A stretch of 64,000 nt of DNA, taken from assembly GCF_001458435.1 (NCBI RefSeq), contig NZ_CYSF01000018.1:62001-126000 (forward strand), read 5' to 3'. The notes beneath the pieces were generated by a model, which ran no database searches, was not told where the DNA came from, and saw only the letters and a list, made by a program, of their open reading frames with translations. Positions 45,171 through 53,476 of the stretch are shown here, piece after piece (positions within the stretch are counted from its first letter, which is position 1; the number at the start of each line of letters is the position of its first letter). The position numbers and the translations under genes are program-made. The DNA is from Thalassovita mediterranea (GTDB lineage Bacteria > Pseudomonadota > Alphaproteobacteria > Rhodobacterales > Rhodobacteraceae).

Positions 45171-47486
45171 TCAGACGAAATCCACAAAGTTGGCAAAGGG
45201 CATTTCCCGCAGACGGGTGCCGGTCGCGGCAAAGATCGCGTTGGCCAGCGCAGGTGCGGCCGGCGGCACGGGCGGTTCACCAATGCCACGGATGTTGTCG
45301 CCGTTTTCCAGCCCACGCACCATGATGTCGGGGCACTGATACAGACGCATACCTTCGTGGCTGTCAAAGTTTGACTGTTCTGCCATACCGTCGGAATATG
45401 TGATCTCGCAGTTCATTGCGTGACCCAGCCCCCAGATCACACCGCCTTGCATCAAGTTTTCAAAGTTCACCGGATCGACAATACGCCCGACCTCGGCCAC
45501 GACAAAGGCTTTGTCGATTTTGATGCCGTCTTCGGTCGCAGTGACCTCGATCACCTCGGCGGTGGGCACGCCGAAGCTTTCGACCATAGCGATGCCGCGG
45601 CCACGGTTCGGGCCCAGAGCGCTGCCCCAGTTGGACATTTCGCCAACCGCTTCTAGTGCCTTGCGGTGCAGCGGGTTGTTCACCAGACGCAGGCGTTCCT
45701 CTAGTGGGTCAACACCCGCAGCATGGCACAGTTCGTCAAAGAACCCTTCGGCAAAGAAACCTTGCGACGACGCACCGACCGAGCGCCACGAGCTGATGGG
45801 GGCCAGTTCTGGCGCACGGTAGCCGCGTACCCGCAAGTTCGGGATGTCAAAAGGCATGTTCCAGGCGCCTGCGACGATCTGGTTATCTGGTCCCGCCACC
45901 GGCTGACCCACCCGTGACATTTGTGAGGCCACGACAGATGGCATGGCGATCTGCATGTCCAGTGCGTCTACCTTGCCATCCTTTGCCGCGCCGCGCCCAC
46001 GGGCCATGGCGATCTGGCGGGGGAAGTCATGGGCAAAGTCCTCTTCGCGTGAGAAGGTCAGTTTTACCGGTACACCGGGCATCTGACGGGCGATCTCGGT
46101 CGCGATGGTGACGTTTTCAAATTCCAGCCGGTGACCAAAGCTGCCGCCGATGAACTGGTTGTGCAGGGTGACTTTCTCAGGATCATCCAGCCCCAGAATG
46201 GCGGCAACTTTCATCTGGGCAAAACGCTGCATCTGGTGGCCGACCCAAACTTCGGCGCTGTCTTTGTCCGCACGCACAATTGCGCTGATCGGCTCCAGCG
46301 GGGCATGGGCCACATAGGGGGCGCGATATTCGGCCTCCAGCACCTCGGCACCGTCGAGTGCGGCTTCGACATCGCCATCTGTGCGCCATGCGCTGTCCAG
46401 CTTGTCTTCGGTAAAGCTATCGCTCAGGGTCTGCCAGTGGGCGTCCATCTCTGCCGGATAGGGGGCGCTGCCCCATTCGATGTCGATGGCCTCCAACGCC
46501 TGAAAGGCGCGCCAAGTGTTGTTGGCAATGACCGCAACGCCCACTTTGGTGCGCCGGCGGGTCAGGCTGCCGTCCAGTTCCGGGTCCAGCATATCGCCTT
46601 GCAGTACCAGAACCTTCTGCACGCCGGGCATCTCCAGCGCGGCAGAGGCGTCATAGCTCAGCATCGCACCGCCTTGACGTGGGTTTACCTTCGCGGCGGC
46701 ATGGACCATGCCGTCGACTTTCAGGTCAATGCCGTAGGTCAGTGTGCCTGTGGATTTCGCCACCACATCAACACGCTGCATCGGTTTGCCGATCATGCGC
46801 CATTGCGATGGGTCGCGCAGGGCAACGTCGGTTACAGGTTCCATGCTTGCGGCGGTCGCTGCCAGATCGGTGTAGGGCAGTTCCGTGCCGTCGGGCAGGA
46901 TCACCATACCACGGGCGGTCTTCAACTGGGTGACCGGCACGCCGGTTTGTTGTGCGGCGGCGGCCTTCAGGGTTTCACGGGCGACAGCACCCGCGCTGCG
47001 CAGTTTTTCAAACTGATCGGGCATGGTGCTGGATCCGCCGGTGACCATCAGACCCATGACTTTGCCGAGGGAGCTTACAGCGCCGCGTGCCGCGCGCGCC
47101 TTGAAGCTTTCGTCAAAGGCAGAAAAGGGCACAGCATCATTGGCAAGGCCGGTGTTCCAATAGGCCGGCGCGGGTTTGCCAAAGCTGATCTCGACTTGAT
47201 CCAGTTCAACGTCCAGCTCTTCGGCAATCAGTGCCGCCTGCGAGTGGTGGACGCCCTGACCTTTATCAGTGTGCGATGCGATCAGGGTGATCCGATCGCC
47301 AGTGATTTTGACGTAGGGGTTAAACGTGGCTTCGCCGTCCTGCAGATCAGCGGCCAGCGGATTGTCGTGCGGGCGTTTGACCACATAGGTGCCAAAGGCC
47401 ACGCCGCCAGCAACAGCGGTCGCCCCGATCAGAAAGGCGCGGCGGGAATATTTGCGCAGGCGGGATTGGGGTTTCTTGTCAGACAT
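45171..47486 (-). CDS. Molybdopterin-binding subunit of an isoquinoline 1-oxidoreductase-like hydroxylase
   Basis: The 771-residue protein has an N-terminal Tat-like signal (RKYSRRAFLIGATAVAGGVAFG) with twin arginines. It contains two aldehyde-oxidase/xanthine-dehydrogenase Mo-pterin domains, segments ASHTDKGQGVHHSQAALIAEEL and QFIGGSFGHRLEFENVTIATEIARQMPGVPVKLTFSREEDFAHDF, and the active-site Glu loop IRGIGEPPVPPAAPALANAIF. This large-plus-small two-subunit form is the IorB/aldehyde dehydrogenase type that passes electrons to cytochromes in the periplasm. The substrate is likely an N-heterocycle or aldehyde. It follows the Fe-S subunit by three bases. No maturation genes are nearby. Confidence 0.9.
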   Translation of the reverse strand: MSDKKPQSRLRKYSRRAFLIGATAVAGGVAFGTYVVKRPHDNPLAADLQDGEATFNPYVKITGDRITLIASHTDKGQGVHHSQAALIAEELDVELDQVEISFGKPAPAYWNTGLANDAVPFSAFDESFKARAARGAVSSLGKVMGLMVTGGSSTMPDQFEKLRSAGAVARETLKAAAAQQTGVPVTQLKTARGMVILPDGTELPYTDLAATAASMEPVTDVALRDPSQWRMIGKPMQRVDVVAKSTGTLTYGIDLKVDGMVHAAAKVNPRQGGAMLSYDASAALEMPGVQKVLVLQGDMLDPELDGSLTRRRTKVGVAVIANNTWRAFQALEAIDIEWGSAPYPAEMDAHWQTLSDSFTEDKLDSAWRTDGDVEAALDGAEVLEAEYRAPYVAHAPLEPISAIVRADKDSAEVWVGHQMQRFAQMKVAAILGLDDPEKVTLHNQFIGGSFGHRLEFENVTIATEIARQMPGVPVKLTFSREEDFAHDFPRQIAMARGRGAAKDGKVDALDMQIAMPSVVASQMSRVGQPVAGPDNQIVAGAWNMPFDIPNLRVRGYRAPELAPISSWRSVGASSQGFFAEGFFDELCHAAGVDPLEERLRLVNNPLHRKALEAVGEMSNWGSALGPNRGRGIAMVESFGVPTAEVIEVTATEDGIKIDKAFVVAEVGRIVDPVNFENLMQGGVIWGLGHAMNCEITYSDGMAEQSNFDSHEGMRLYQCPDIMVRGLENGDNIRGIGEPPVPPAAPALANAIFAATGTRLREMPFANFVDFV

Positions 47487-47489
47487 GGA

Positions 47490-47954
47490 TCACGCCTCCT
47501 GCATGTTTTTGGCGGCGGTTTTCACTGCAGCGCGGATACGCGGGTAGGTGCCACACCGGCAGAGGTTGCCACTCATCGCGTCGTCGATATCTTCGTCGCT
47601 GGGGTTCGGGGTTTCTGACAGCAGGGCTGCAGCCTGCATGATCTGGCCCGACTGGCAATAGCCGCACTGGGCAACCTGATGTTCGACCCATGCCGCCTGC
47701 ACCGCATGCAGTGCGGGCGGGGTGCCCAGACCTTCGATCGTGGTGATTTGGTCGCCTTCTTCCAGACTGTCGGCGGTCACCTGACAGCTGCGCATCGCTT
47801 CGCCGTTTACATGCACGGTGCAGGCGCCACAGGCAGAGATGCCGCAGCCGTATTTCACACCGGTGATGTTCAGCTCATCCCGCAAAATCCACAGCAGGGG
47901 CATGTCATCTTCGACCTCCACCTGTTGTTCTTGTCCGTTCACAATAAGTTTCAT
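47490..47954 (-). CDS. [2Fe-2S] subunit of the isoquinoline oxidoreductase-like enzyme
   Basis: The 154-residue protein has a plant-ferredoxin type cluster (Cys37, Cys42, Cys45, Cys57) and a second helical cluster (Cys97, Cys100, Cys132, Cys134; [10 protein letters not shown] and CRCGTYPRI). It transfers electrons from the molybdopterin site. It carries no Tat signal itself and would be exported with its partner. It is the first gene of the pair and is divergent from the TetR regulator. Confidence 0.93.
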   Translation of the reverse strand: MKLIVNGQEQQVEVEDDMPLLWILRDELNITGVKYGCGISACGACTVHVNGEAMRSCQVTADSLEEGDQITTIEGLGTPPALHAVQAAWVEHQVAQCGYCQSGQIMQAAALLSETPNPSDEDIDDAMSGNLCRCGTYPRIRAAVKTAAKNMQEA

Positions 47955-48096
47955 GCGCGTTCTCCTTGGGGCCTCACGCAGTGGCGTGGGTGCCTTGGTA
48001 TCCTGTTTTCAAATGCCCATTTCCTGTTCGTAAATTGGGGTGCCTGACGGAAATCATCAGTTTTGGGCAATTGTACATCTTTCGTATCTGTGTCCA

Positions 48097-48127
48097 ATAT
48101 TGACACTCAGGCAGTTTTTGTCAATAT
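48097..48127. promoter_or_regulatory. Inverted repeat overlapping the TetR start codon (candidate autoregulatory operator)
   Basis: The nine-base arms ATATTGACA (48097-48105) and TGTCAATAT (48119-48127) are perfect complements with a 13-base spacer. The right arm runs into the ATG at 48126, and the left arm contains TTGACA, a possible minus-35 hexamer. The spacing and symmetry suit a TetR-family dimer. Confidence 0.6.
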
Positions 48128-48695
48128 GTCCATCATGTCAGACAGCAAGATTGAAATTCTCGACGCCGCGATGCGGGTTATCATGCGCTTTGGGCTGCGA
48201 AAAACCACGATGAAGGACATCGCGGACGAAGCGGGTGTGGCCCGTCAAACGGTCTACAATGCGTTCCACAACAAGGATGAGCTGCTCTGCGATCTGATTC
48301 GTCACGCAGGCGGTCAGATGGAACAGCAAACCCGTGCGGACTGGCAGCGCCTGCCAACCCTGAAAGAACGGTTGGAGGTGTTTTATGAACACGCTCTGCT
48401 GATCGGTTTTCGTACACTGCGTGCAGAAGGTGCCAGTGTTGAAGACAGCCTGAGCGCCGCTGGGCATGTTGCTATTGCCGAGGTGGATCAGATTAAGGAC
48501 GCTTTGTTGCGCGACCTTTTTGCCGATCACGCAGAGGCGCTGGCACGTCAGGGCTGCACGGTGGATCAGATGGCGGATTGGGTGCGCTATACCTGCGTGG
48601 GCTACAAGCATCAGGCCCGAGATGAGGCGCACCTGATGGCGCTCTTGGGGCTGATGACGCAGATGGTGCTGAACCTGTGCGAACAGCCGGGGTGA
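48126..48695 (+). CDS. TetR-family transcriptional regulator
   Basis: The protein has 189 residues from ATG 48126 (186 from the alternative ATG at 48135). The TetR HTH is KIEILDAAMRVIMRFGLRKTTMKDIADEAGVARQTVYNAFHNKDELLCDLI. The C-terminal ligand domain is not diagnostic. It is divergent from the molybdoenzyme genes and probably represses them and itself, releasing in response to a substrate or product. No clear ribosome site is seen. Confidence 0.88.
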   Translation: MSIMSDSKIEILDAAMRVIMRFGLRKTTMKDIADEAGVARQTVYNAFHNKDELLCDLIRHAGGQMEQQTRADWQRLPTLKERLEVFYEHALLIGFRTLRAEGASVEDSLSAAGHVAIAEVDQIKDALLRDLFADHAEALARQGCTVDQMADWVRYTCVGYKHQARDEAHLMALLGLMTQMVLNLCEQPG

Positions 48696-48747
48696 GTCTA
48701 TTGCGGGCTTGAACTTTGCGTGCAGGCGTGCCCGCACGCAAGGATCA

Positions 48748-49404
48748 TCAGATGCGGAAAATCGGCTGGAACAGGCGCGGCATCAGGCTGTTGAAGCGCA
48801 GCGGCGCATCAGTGGCCGCCAGACAGATGCAGGGATCACCCGCATCGGCGACGGGCGTATGTTCCAGATCCTCATCCGCCACTTCCAGATCACCACGGGC
48901 AAATCGGCCTGTTTCATCGCTGAAACTGCCCTGTAGTACCAGTGTCAGCTCCATCCCGTTGTGCCCATGATCGGGGACAGCCTGTCCGGCGGGGATGTGC
49001 AGCAGGCGTAGCGATCCGCCCTCATCCGCGCTGAGGATGGCCTGTTTCATGCCCAACCCCAGCGATCGCCAGCGCGGTGGTTTGTTTTTCAACAATTCCA
49101 TCAGCGGGGCAGGGTAGACGCTGTGCGGCTTGGCTATGGGCTGCGGCGCAGGACGGGAGATCGCCTGTTCCATCGGCAGATCCAGCTGCGCCATGAGGTT
49201 CGATTTGAACCCATCGCTCAACTTGGATTCTGCGCAGGTGTCCAGCACGGCACCGCCCATCGCATGATGGCTTTCCAATGCCGCGCGGCATTCGCCACAG
49301 ATCGAAATATGGCTGGCAACCACCATCGCAAAGACCGGCGGCAGGCTACCAGCCGCATAGGCAGCCAACAAAGCGTCAGGGGTATGTTGGGTAATTGCGG
49401 TCAT
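48748..49404 (-). CDS. chrR: Zinc-dependent anti-sigma factor ChrR
   Basis: The 218-residue protein has an N-terminal zinc anti-sigma (ZAS) domain with His7, His32, Cys36 and Cys39 (SHISICGECR). It also has a C-terminal cupin with His146, His148, Glu152 and His182 (DHGHNGMELTLVLQGSF...DLEHTP). These match in order and spacing the zinc ligands of Rhodobacter sphaeroides ChrR, which holds sigma-E (RpoE) inactive until singlet oxygen or organic peroxide signals. It begins one base after the rpoE stop codon (TAA-G-ATG), so translation is coupled and stoichiometry likely fixed. Both ligand sets are intact. Confidence 0.95.
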   Translation of the reverse strand: MTAITQHTPDALLAAYAAGSLPPVFAMVVASHISICGECRAALESHHAMGGAVLDTCAESKLSDGFKSNLMAQLDLPMEQAISRPAPQPIAKPHSVYPAPLMELLKNKPPRWRSLGLGMKQAILSADEGGSLRLLHIPAGQAVPDHGHNGMELTLVLQGSFSDETGRFARGDLEVADEDLEHTPVADAGDPCICLAATDAPLRFNSLMPRLFQPIFRI

Positions 49405-49405
49405 C

Positions 49406-49987
49406 TTAGCGCATTCCCTTGAGGTCGTGGCGCAGGCGTTCCAGCCCCAGCCGAATACGTGATTTGATCGTGCCCAGGGGCAGGCCGGTCGCGGTTGAGA
49501 TGTCCTGATGGCTCAACTCGCCCAAGTAGGCTTTTTCGATCATGTCACGCTGGTTGGGTGCCAGACGTCCTAGCGCGTCTTTTAACTGTTGCGTTTCCTG
49601 CTGAACGGCAATGATCTGACTGGCATCGGGTTCTAGGCCCGGCTCTTCTTTCAGTTCTTCGGGAACGGGGCGCCCTAGCTTGCGGTGCAGGTCGATCTGT
49701 CGGTTGCGGGCGATTTGATAGATCCACGCTGACACCTGCGCGCGGTGCGGGTCAAACTGTTCAGCCTTGTGCCAGACCGTCAACATCACATCCTGCACGA
49801 TCTCTTCGGCCTGAGCGCCTGCGCTGCCGGACCGAATGATAAACCCCTTGAGGCGTGGCGCAAAGTGATCAAACAGATTGGCAAATGCCACCTTGTCCCG
49901 ATGGTCGCGAACGGCCAGCATCCAGCGTGTTTCAGGCGCCAGATCGGATCCGTTGGACCCATTGCTGTCTGTTTGCTGTGGCGACAC
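49406..49987 (-). CDS. rpoE: ECF sigma factor RpoE (singlet-oxygen response type)
   Basis: The protein has 193 residues from the preferred GTG start. Region 2 is ANLFDHFAPRLKGFIIRSGSAGAQAEEIVQDVMLTVWHKAEQFDPHRAQVSAWIYQIARNRQIDLHRK; region 4 is LKDALGRLAPNQRDMIEKAYLGELSHQDISTATGLPLGTIKSRIRLGLERLRHDL. GTG 49987 follows AAAGGAG at nine bases and gives a length normal for the family. ATGs at 50122 and 50116 would add an Ala/Ser-rich stretch and lack ribosome sites. An autoregulatory sigma-E promoter lies upstream, giving a leader of about 135 bases. ChrR is its anti-sigma factor. Confidence 0.92.
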   Translation of the reverse strand: MSPQQTDSNGSNGSDLAPETRWMLAVRDHRDKVAFANLFDHFAPRLKGFIIRSGSAGAQAEEIVQDVMLTVWHKAEQFDPHRAQVSAWIYQIARNRQIDLHRKLGRPVPEELKEEPGLEPDASQIIAVQQETQQLKDALGRLAPNQRDMIEKAYLGELSHQDISTATGLPLGTIKSRIRLGLERLRHDLKGMR

Positions 49988-50127
49988 GGGGGGACGCTCC
50001 TTTGAGACGGACGCAGCAGCTGCCGCAGCAGGCGTTGACGCGGCGCGTGCAGCAGGGGTGTGTGTCCCTGCATGTCCGGCACCATTTTCAGAGCCCGCGT
50101 TATGATAACTGTCCATCAGCATAAAGG

Positions 50128-50156
50128 CGTTACGCGACAGCGAAAGGGCTGGATCA
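50128..50156 (-). promoter_or_regulatory. Sigma-E-type promoter of rpoE-chrR
   Basis: On the minus strand TGATCC (50151-50156) is followed after exactly 18 bases by TAACG (50128-50132). This agrees with the TGATCC-N18-TAA pattern of the Rhodobacter RpoE regulon as I recall it. Transcription would start near 50122. Confidence 0.8.
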
Positions 50157-50194
50157 CTTTTTTCAGTATATTTTCGCAATTCCTGTCAAATGAG

Positions 50195-50223
50195 TGATCC
50201 GATTGCGTTTTTCCTGCGTAGTT
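50195..50223 (+). promoter_or_regulatory. Sigma-E-type promoter of the lipid-modification operon
   Basis: TGATCC (50195-50200), 18 bases, then TAGTT (50219-50223). The two divergent minus-35 elements are separated by 38 bp. Transcription would start near 50228, shortly before the AGGAG and ATG at 50248. Confidence 0.78.
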
Positions 50224-50247
50224 CCTTTAATCAGTTCAGGAGTTCCC

Positions 50248-51567
50248 ATGTCTTTTGACGCCCAGCCGACCGCGCCGCAGCGCATTGCCATCATCGGCGC
50301 CGGTATTTCCGGCCTCGCCTCTGCTTACCTTTTGGCGGGGCGTCATGACGTCACCGTATACGAGGCCGCGCCGCGACTTGGCGGGCATGCGCGTACCGTC
50401 GTCGCGGGGCGCAATGGCAATCAACCGGTCGATACGGGCTTTATTGTTTTTAACTACGCCAACTACCCGCACCTGACCCGCATGTTCCGCGATCTGGATG
50501 TGCCGGTGATCAAGAGCGATATGAGTTTCGGCGCCTCGATCAACGGTGGGTCGGTGGAATATGGCCTGCGCAACCTGACCGCGCTGACGGCGCAGAAATC
50601 GAACCTCTTGCGCCCCGGTTTTCTGCGCATGATCCGCGACGTGTTGCGCTTCAATGCACGGGCCGAGGCGCTGGCCGATAATGACGACAGCACCATCGCC
50701 GATCTGATGGATGACCTCAATCTGGGCGAGTGGTTCCAGACCTACTACCTGTTGCCGCTTTGTGGGGCGATCTGGTCTACCCCGCCGCAGGAAATCCGCA
50801 GCTTCCCCGCCCGCGCGCTGGTGCAGTTTTTCCGCAACCACGCGCTTCTCTCTGCCAGCGGTCAGCACCAGTGGTGGACTGTCGATGGCGGTAGCATCGA
50901 ATATGTGACCCGTCTGGCGGGCTATCTGCAAAGCCAAGGTGCTGATCTGCGTACCAATGCACCGGTGCAGTCGGTTGCTCGCGATGCGCTGGGCGTCACT
51001 GTGACCGCGAAGGGGGGCGAGCCGGAGCGCTATGATCAGGTGATCTTTGCCTGCCATTCGGATGATGCGTTGGCGATGATTGCTGATCCGTCTGCGCAGG
51101 AACAATCGGTTCTGGGCGACATGCGGTTTCAGGATAATGAGATGTTCCTGCACTGTGACGAAACCCAGATGCCGCAGCGCCGGTCGGTCTGGTCGTCCTG
51201 GGTTTACAAGGCCGACACCCGCCGTCCTGAACCCGCCATTGGCGTCACCTATTGGATGAACCGCCTGCAGGGCATCCCGGAGAGTGATCCGCTGTTTGTG
51301 TCGCTCAATCCCTCCGTTCCAGTGCGGGAAGAGGCGATTTATGATCAAACCTCCTTCCGCCATCCGGTGTTTGACCGCGCGGCGCTGCGGGCGCAGGTGG
51401 CGATGCGGACCATGCAGGGCGAAAACCGCAGCTGGTTTGCTGGTGCCTACACGCGGCACGGCTTCCACGAGGATGGATTTGCCAGCGCCGTGCGTATCGT
51501 GCGTGAGCTGGAGGCGCGGAGCGTGCTCGAATTGACCATGCCTGAGTTGGCGCGGCGCAGCGCATGA
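50248..51567 (+). CDS. FAD/NAD(P)-binding oxidoreductase of the sigma-E operon
   Basis: The 439-residue protein is an amine-oxidase/phytoene-desaturase-like flavoprotein. The FAD loop is RIAIIGAGISGLASAYLLAGRHDVTVYEAAPRLGGHARTV, with GFIVFNYANYPHLTRMFRDLDVPV and C-terminal WFAGAYTRHGFHEDGFASAVRIVRELE. It lacks a signal peptide. This family heads the cfa operon of many proteobacteria (flavoprotein-DUF1365-CFA synthase). In R. sphaeroides sigma-E-controlled genes of this type make furan fatty acids on phospholipids, so a fatty-acyl desaturase role is plausible. The ATG follows CAGGAGTTCCC. It overlaps the next gene by four bases. Confidence 0.9.
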   Translation: MSFDAQPTAPQRIAIIGAGISGLASAYLLAGRHDVTVYEAAPRLGGHARTVVAGRNGNQPVDTGFIVFNYANYPHLTRMFRDLDVPVIKSDMSFGASINGGSVEYGLRNLTALTAQKSNLLRPGFLRMIRDVLRFNARAEALADNDDSTIADLMDDLNLGEWFQTYYLLPLCGAIWSTPPQEIRSFPARALVQFFRNHALLSASGQHQWWTVDGGSIEYVTRLAGYLQSQGADLRTNAPVQSVARDALGVTVTAKGGEPERYDQVIFACHSDDALAMIADPSAQEQSVLGDMRFQDNEMFLHCDETQMPQRRSVWSSWVYKADTRRPEPAIGVTYWMNRLQGIPESDPLFVSLNPSVPVREEAIYDQTSFRHPVFDRAALRAQVAMRTMQGENRSWFAGAYTRHGFHEDGFASAVRIVRELEARSVLELTMPELARRSA

Positions 51568-52319
51568 GCGACCGGGTGACATATATCCCCGGTGTGACCA
51601 CCCATACCCGACGCGGCGCAATCAAAAACGCGTTTCGCTACAGTGTGGACTACGTGCTGCTGGATCCAGAGGCGCAGCTGCGCACGCCCACGCTGTTCGG
51701 GCGCAACCGTCGTGCCTTGGCTGCAGTGCATGATCGTGACCACGGTGGGGTGATCGGGCAGGGGCAGGGCGCGCCGTGGGCGCGTCAGGTTCTGGCGGAT
51801 CATGGCTTACCTGCGGATGGTATCACCCTGCGCCTGCTGACCCAGCCGCGCTGGCTGCACTACGGGTTCAATCCGGTGAGTTTCTGGTTCGCTTACCGCG
51901 ATGCGGATCTGGTGGCCGTGATCGCCGAGGTGTCGACGCCCTTCAATGACCGTCATTCCTATATCTGCCACGCAGAGGGATTTCTGCCGATCACGCGGGA
52001 AACGAAACTGAACAAAGCCAAGCAGTTACATGTTTCCCCGTTCCAAGAGATCGCCGGAGGCTATGATTTCCGCTATGATATCCGCGAAGATCAGATTGCC
52101 ATCCAGATCCTGCATCGCAACGGCGAAGAGGGGCTGATGGCCACATTGTCAGGGCCCTGCCAGCCGCTGACCAACACCGCACTGATCCGCGCCAGCCTGC
52201 GTCGTCCCCTTGGCGGTCTGCGGACAATGGCGCTGATCCACTGGCAGGCCTTGGTGCTAAAACTAAAAGGGGCGCGCTATCGTACGCGGCCTACCCCACC
52301 CAAACAGGAGGTGTCGTAA
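51564..52319 (+). CDS. DUF1365-family protein
   Basis: The 251-residue protein starts MSDRVTYIPGVTTHTRRGAIKNAFRYSVDYVLLDPE. It has the family motifs LTQPRWLHYGFNPVSFWFAYR, VSTPFNDRHSYICH and KAKQLHVSPFQEIAGGYDFRYD. DUF1365 genes are nearly always next to CFA-synthase-like genes, and the biochemical role is unknown; the Tyr/His/Phe-rich core suggests a lipid-binding or oxidase partner. Overlaps at both ends (ATGA before, TAATG after) show tight coupling with its neighbours. Confidence 0.92.
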   Translation: MSDRVTYIPGVTTHTRRGAIKNAFRYSVDYVLLDPEAQLRTPTLFGRNRRALAAVHDRDHGGVIGQGQGAPWARQVLADHGLPADGITLRLLTQPRWLHYGFNPVSFWFAYRDADLVAVIAEVSTPFNDRHSYICHAEGFLPITRETKLNKAKQLHVSPFQEIAGGYDFRYDIREDQIAIQILHRNGEEGLMATLSGPCQPLTNTALIRASLRRPLGGLRTMALIHWQALVLKLKGARYRTRPTPPKQEVS

Positions 52320-53476
52320 TGCTGTTCCTTAGCAAACGTGTGAAACAAGATTTTCTGGCCACATGTGAGCGCATGCGCCACGGCACGCTGCATCTGTCAA
52401 CGCCCGAGGGTGAGCGTTACACCTTCGGCGCGGGGGACCCCGTCGCGGAAATGCGGCTGCACGATTGGTCGGTTGTGACCACGCTGGCCAGCCGTGGCGA
52501 TATCGGTCTGGGCGAGGCTTATGTGGCCGGCCTGTGGGACACCCCGTCGATTGAGGCGCTGTCGCAGGTGGCGCTGTTGAACCTGGAAGAGTTCGCAGGC
52601 TACGCCTATGCCGGTTTCTGGGCGACGCTGAAATTCCGCGTGGTGGATCGGCTGATGCGCTCCAACTCCCGCCGTGGGGCGGCGCGCAACATCCGTGCGC
52701 ATTATGATGTGGGCAACGAGTTTTACCAGCTGTGGCTGGATGACACGATGACCTATTCATCGGCCATCTATGCGGCGGGGGACAATGATCTGACCCGCGC
52801 GCAGAACCGCAAATATGACCGTATTCTGGACCGCCTCAGCGATGGTGAACAGGTGCTGGAAATTGGCTGCGGCTGGGGTGGCTTTGCCGAACGCGCCGCA
52901 GACCATGGGCGTCATGTCACCGGCGTCACCATTTCGCCTAGCCAAAAGGGCTACGCTGACGCCCGCCTTGATGGTCGTGCTGAAATCCGACTGCAAGATT
53001 ACCGCGCCATCAAGGGTCAATTCGACAATATTGTCTCGATTGAGATGATCGAAGCGGTGGGCGAACGCTATTGGCCGATCTATTTCAATACCCTGAAACA
53101 GCGCCTGTCCCAAGGTGGTCGCGCGGTCATTCAGGCGATCACTGTGCCGGATGATTACTTCCCTATCTATCGCAAAGGGTCCGACTATATCCGCCAGTAC
53201 ACCTTCCCAGGTGGCATGCTGTTGAGCAGTCAGGTGATCCGCGATCAGGCGGCACAGGCGGGGCTGAAGGTGGTGGGTAGTCACGGGTTCGGCCCTGACT
53301 ATGGCCGCACCTGCGCCACCTGGGATCTGCGGCTGGAGGAGCAATCCGACCGCGTGCGCAAACTGGGCTATGGCGAAGAGTTCATTCGCAACTGGCGCTT
53401 CTACCTCGGGATCTGCGCGGCCTCCTTCAATGTGGGTCAGACCGATGTGGTGCAGGTGGAGCTGGCCCATGCCTGA
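52319..53476 (+). CDS. Cyclopropane-fatty-acyl-phospholipid synthase family methyltransferase
   Basis: The 385-residue protein has an N-terminal CFA domain (RGDIGLGEAYVAGLWDTPSIEALSQVALLN) and a class I SAM domain with motif I VLEIGCGWGGFAERAADHG. It also has the substrate-recognition region IRAHYDVGNEFYQLWLDDTMTYSSAIY and SIEMIEAVGERYWPIYF, VPDDYFPIYRKGSDYIRQYTFPGG. It would methylate unsaturated acyl chains of membrane phospholipids, giving cyclopropane or, as UfaM of the furan-fatty-acid pathway, branched methylene/methyl products. It overlaps the following SDR gene by eight bases. Placement behind a sigma-E promoter favours a stress-induced membrane function. Confidence 0.93.
   Translation: MLFLSKRVKQDFLATCERMRHGTLHLSTPEGERYTFGAGDPVAEMRLHDWSVVTTLASRGDIGLGEAYVAGLWDTPSIEALSQVALLNLEEFAGYAYAGFWATLKFRVVDRLMRSNSRRGAARNIRAHYDVGNEFYQLWLDDTMTYSSAIYAAGDNDLTRAQNRKYDRILDRLSDGEQVLEIGCGWGGFAERAADHGRHVTGVTISPSQKGYADARLDGRAEIRLQDYRAIKGQFDNIVSIEMIEAVGERYWPIYFNTLKQRLSQGGRAVIQAITVPDDYFPIYRKGSDYIRQYTFPGGMLLSSQVIRDQAAQAGLKVVGSHGFGPDYGRTCATWDLRLEEQSDRVRKLGYGEEFIRNWRFYLGICAASFNVGQTDVVQVELAHA

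Noticed and set aside
46131-47618. A 495-codon plus-strand frame opposite the molybdopterin subunit.
   Set aside because: It is a shadow of the well-conserved molybdoenzyme gene, with no ribosome site.
49988-50179. An Ala/Ser-rich N-terminal extension of RpoE in the long open frame.
   Set aside because: The sigma-E promoter lies inside it, no ribosome site precedes the ATGs, and a strong site precedes GTG 49987, so the stretch is treated as a leader.
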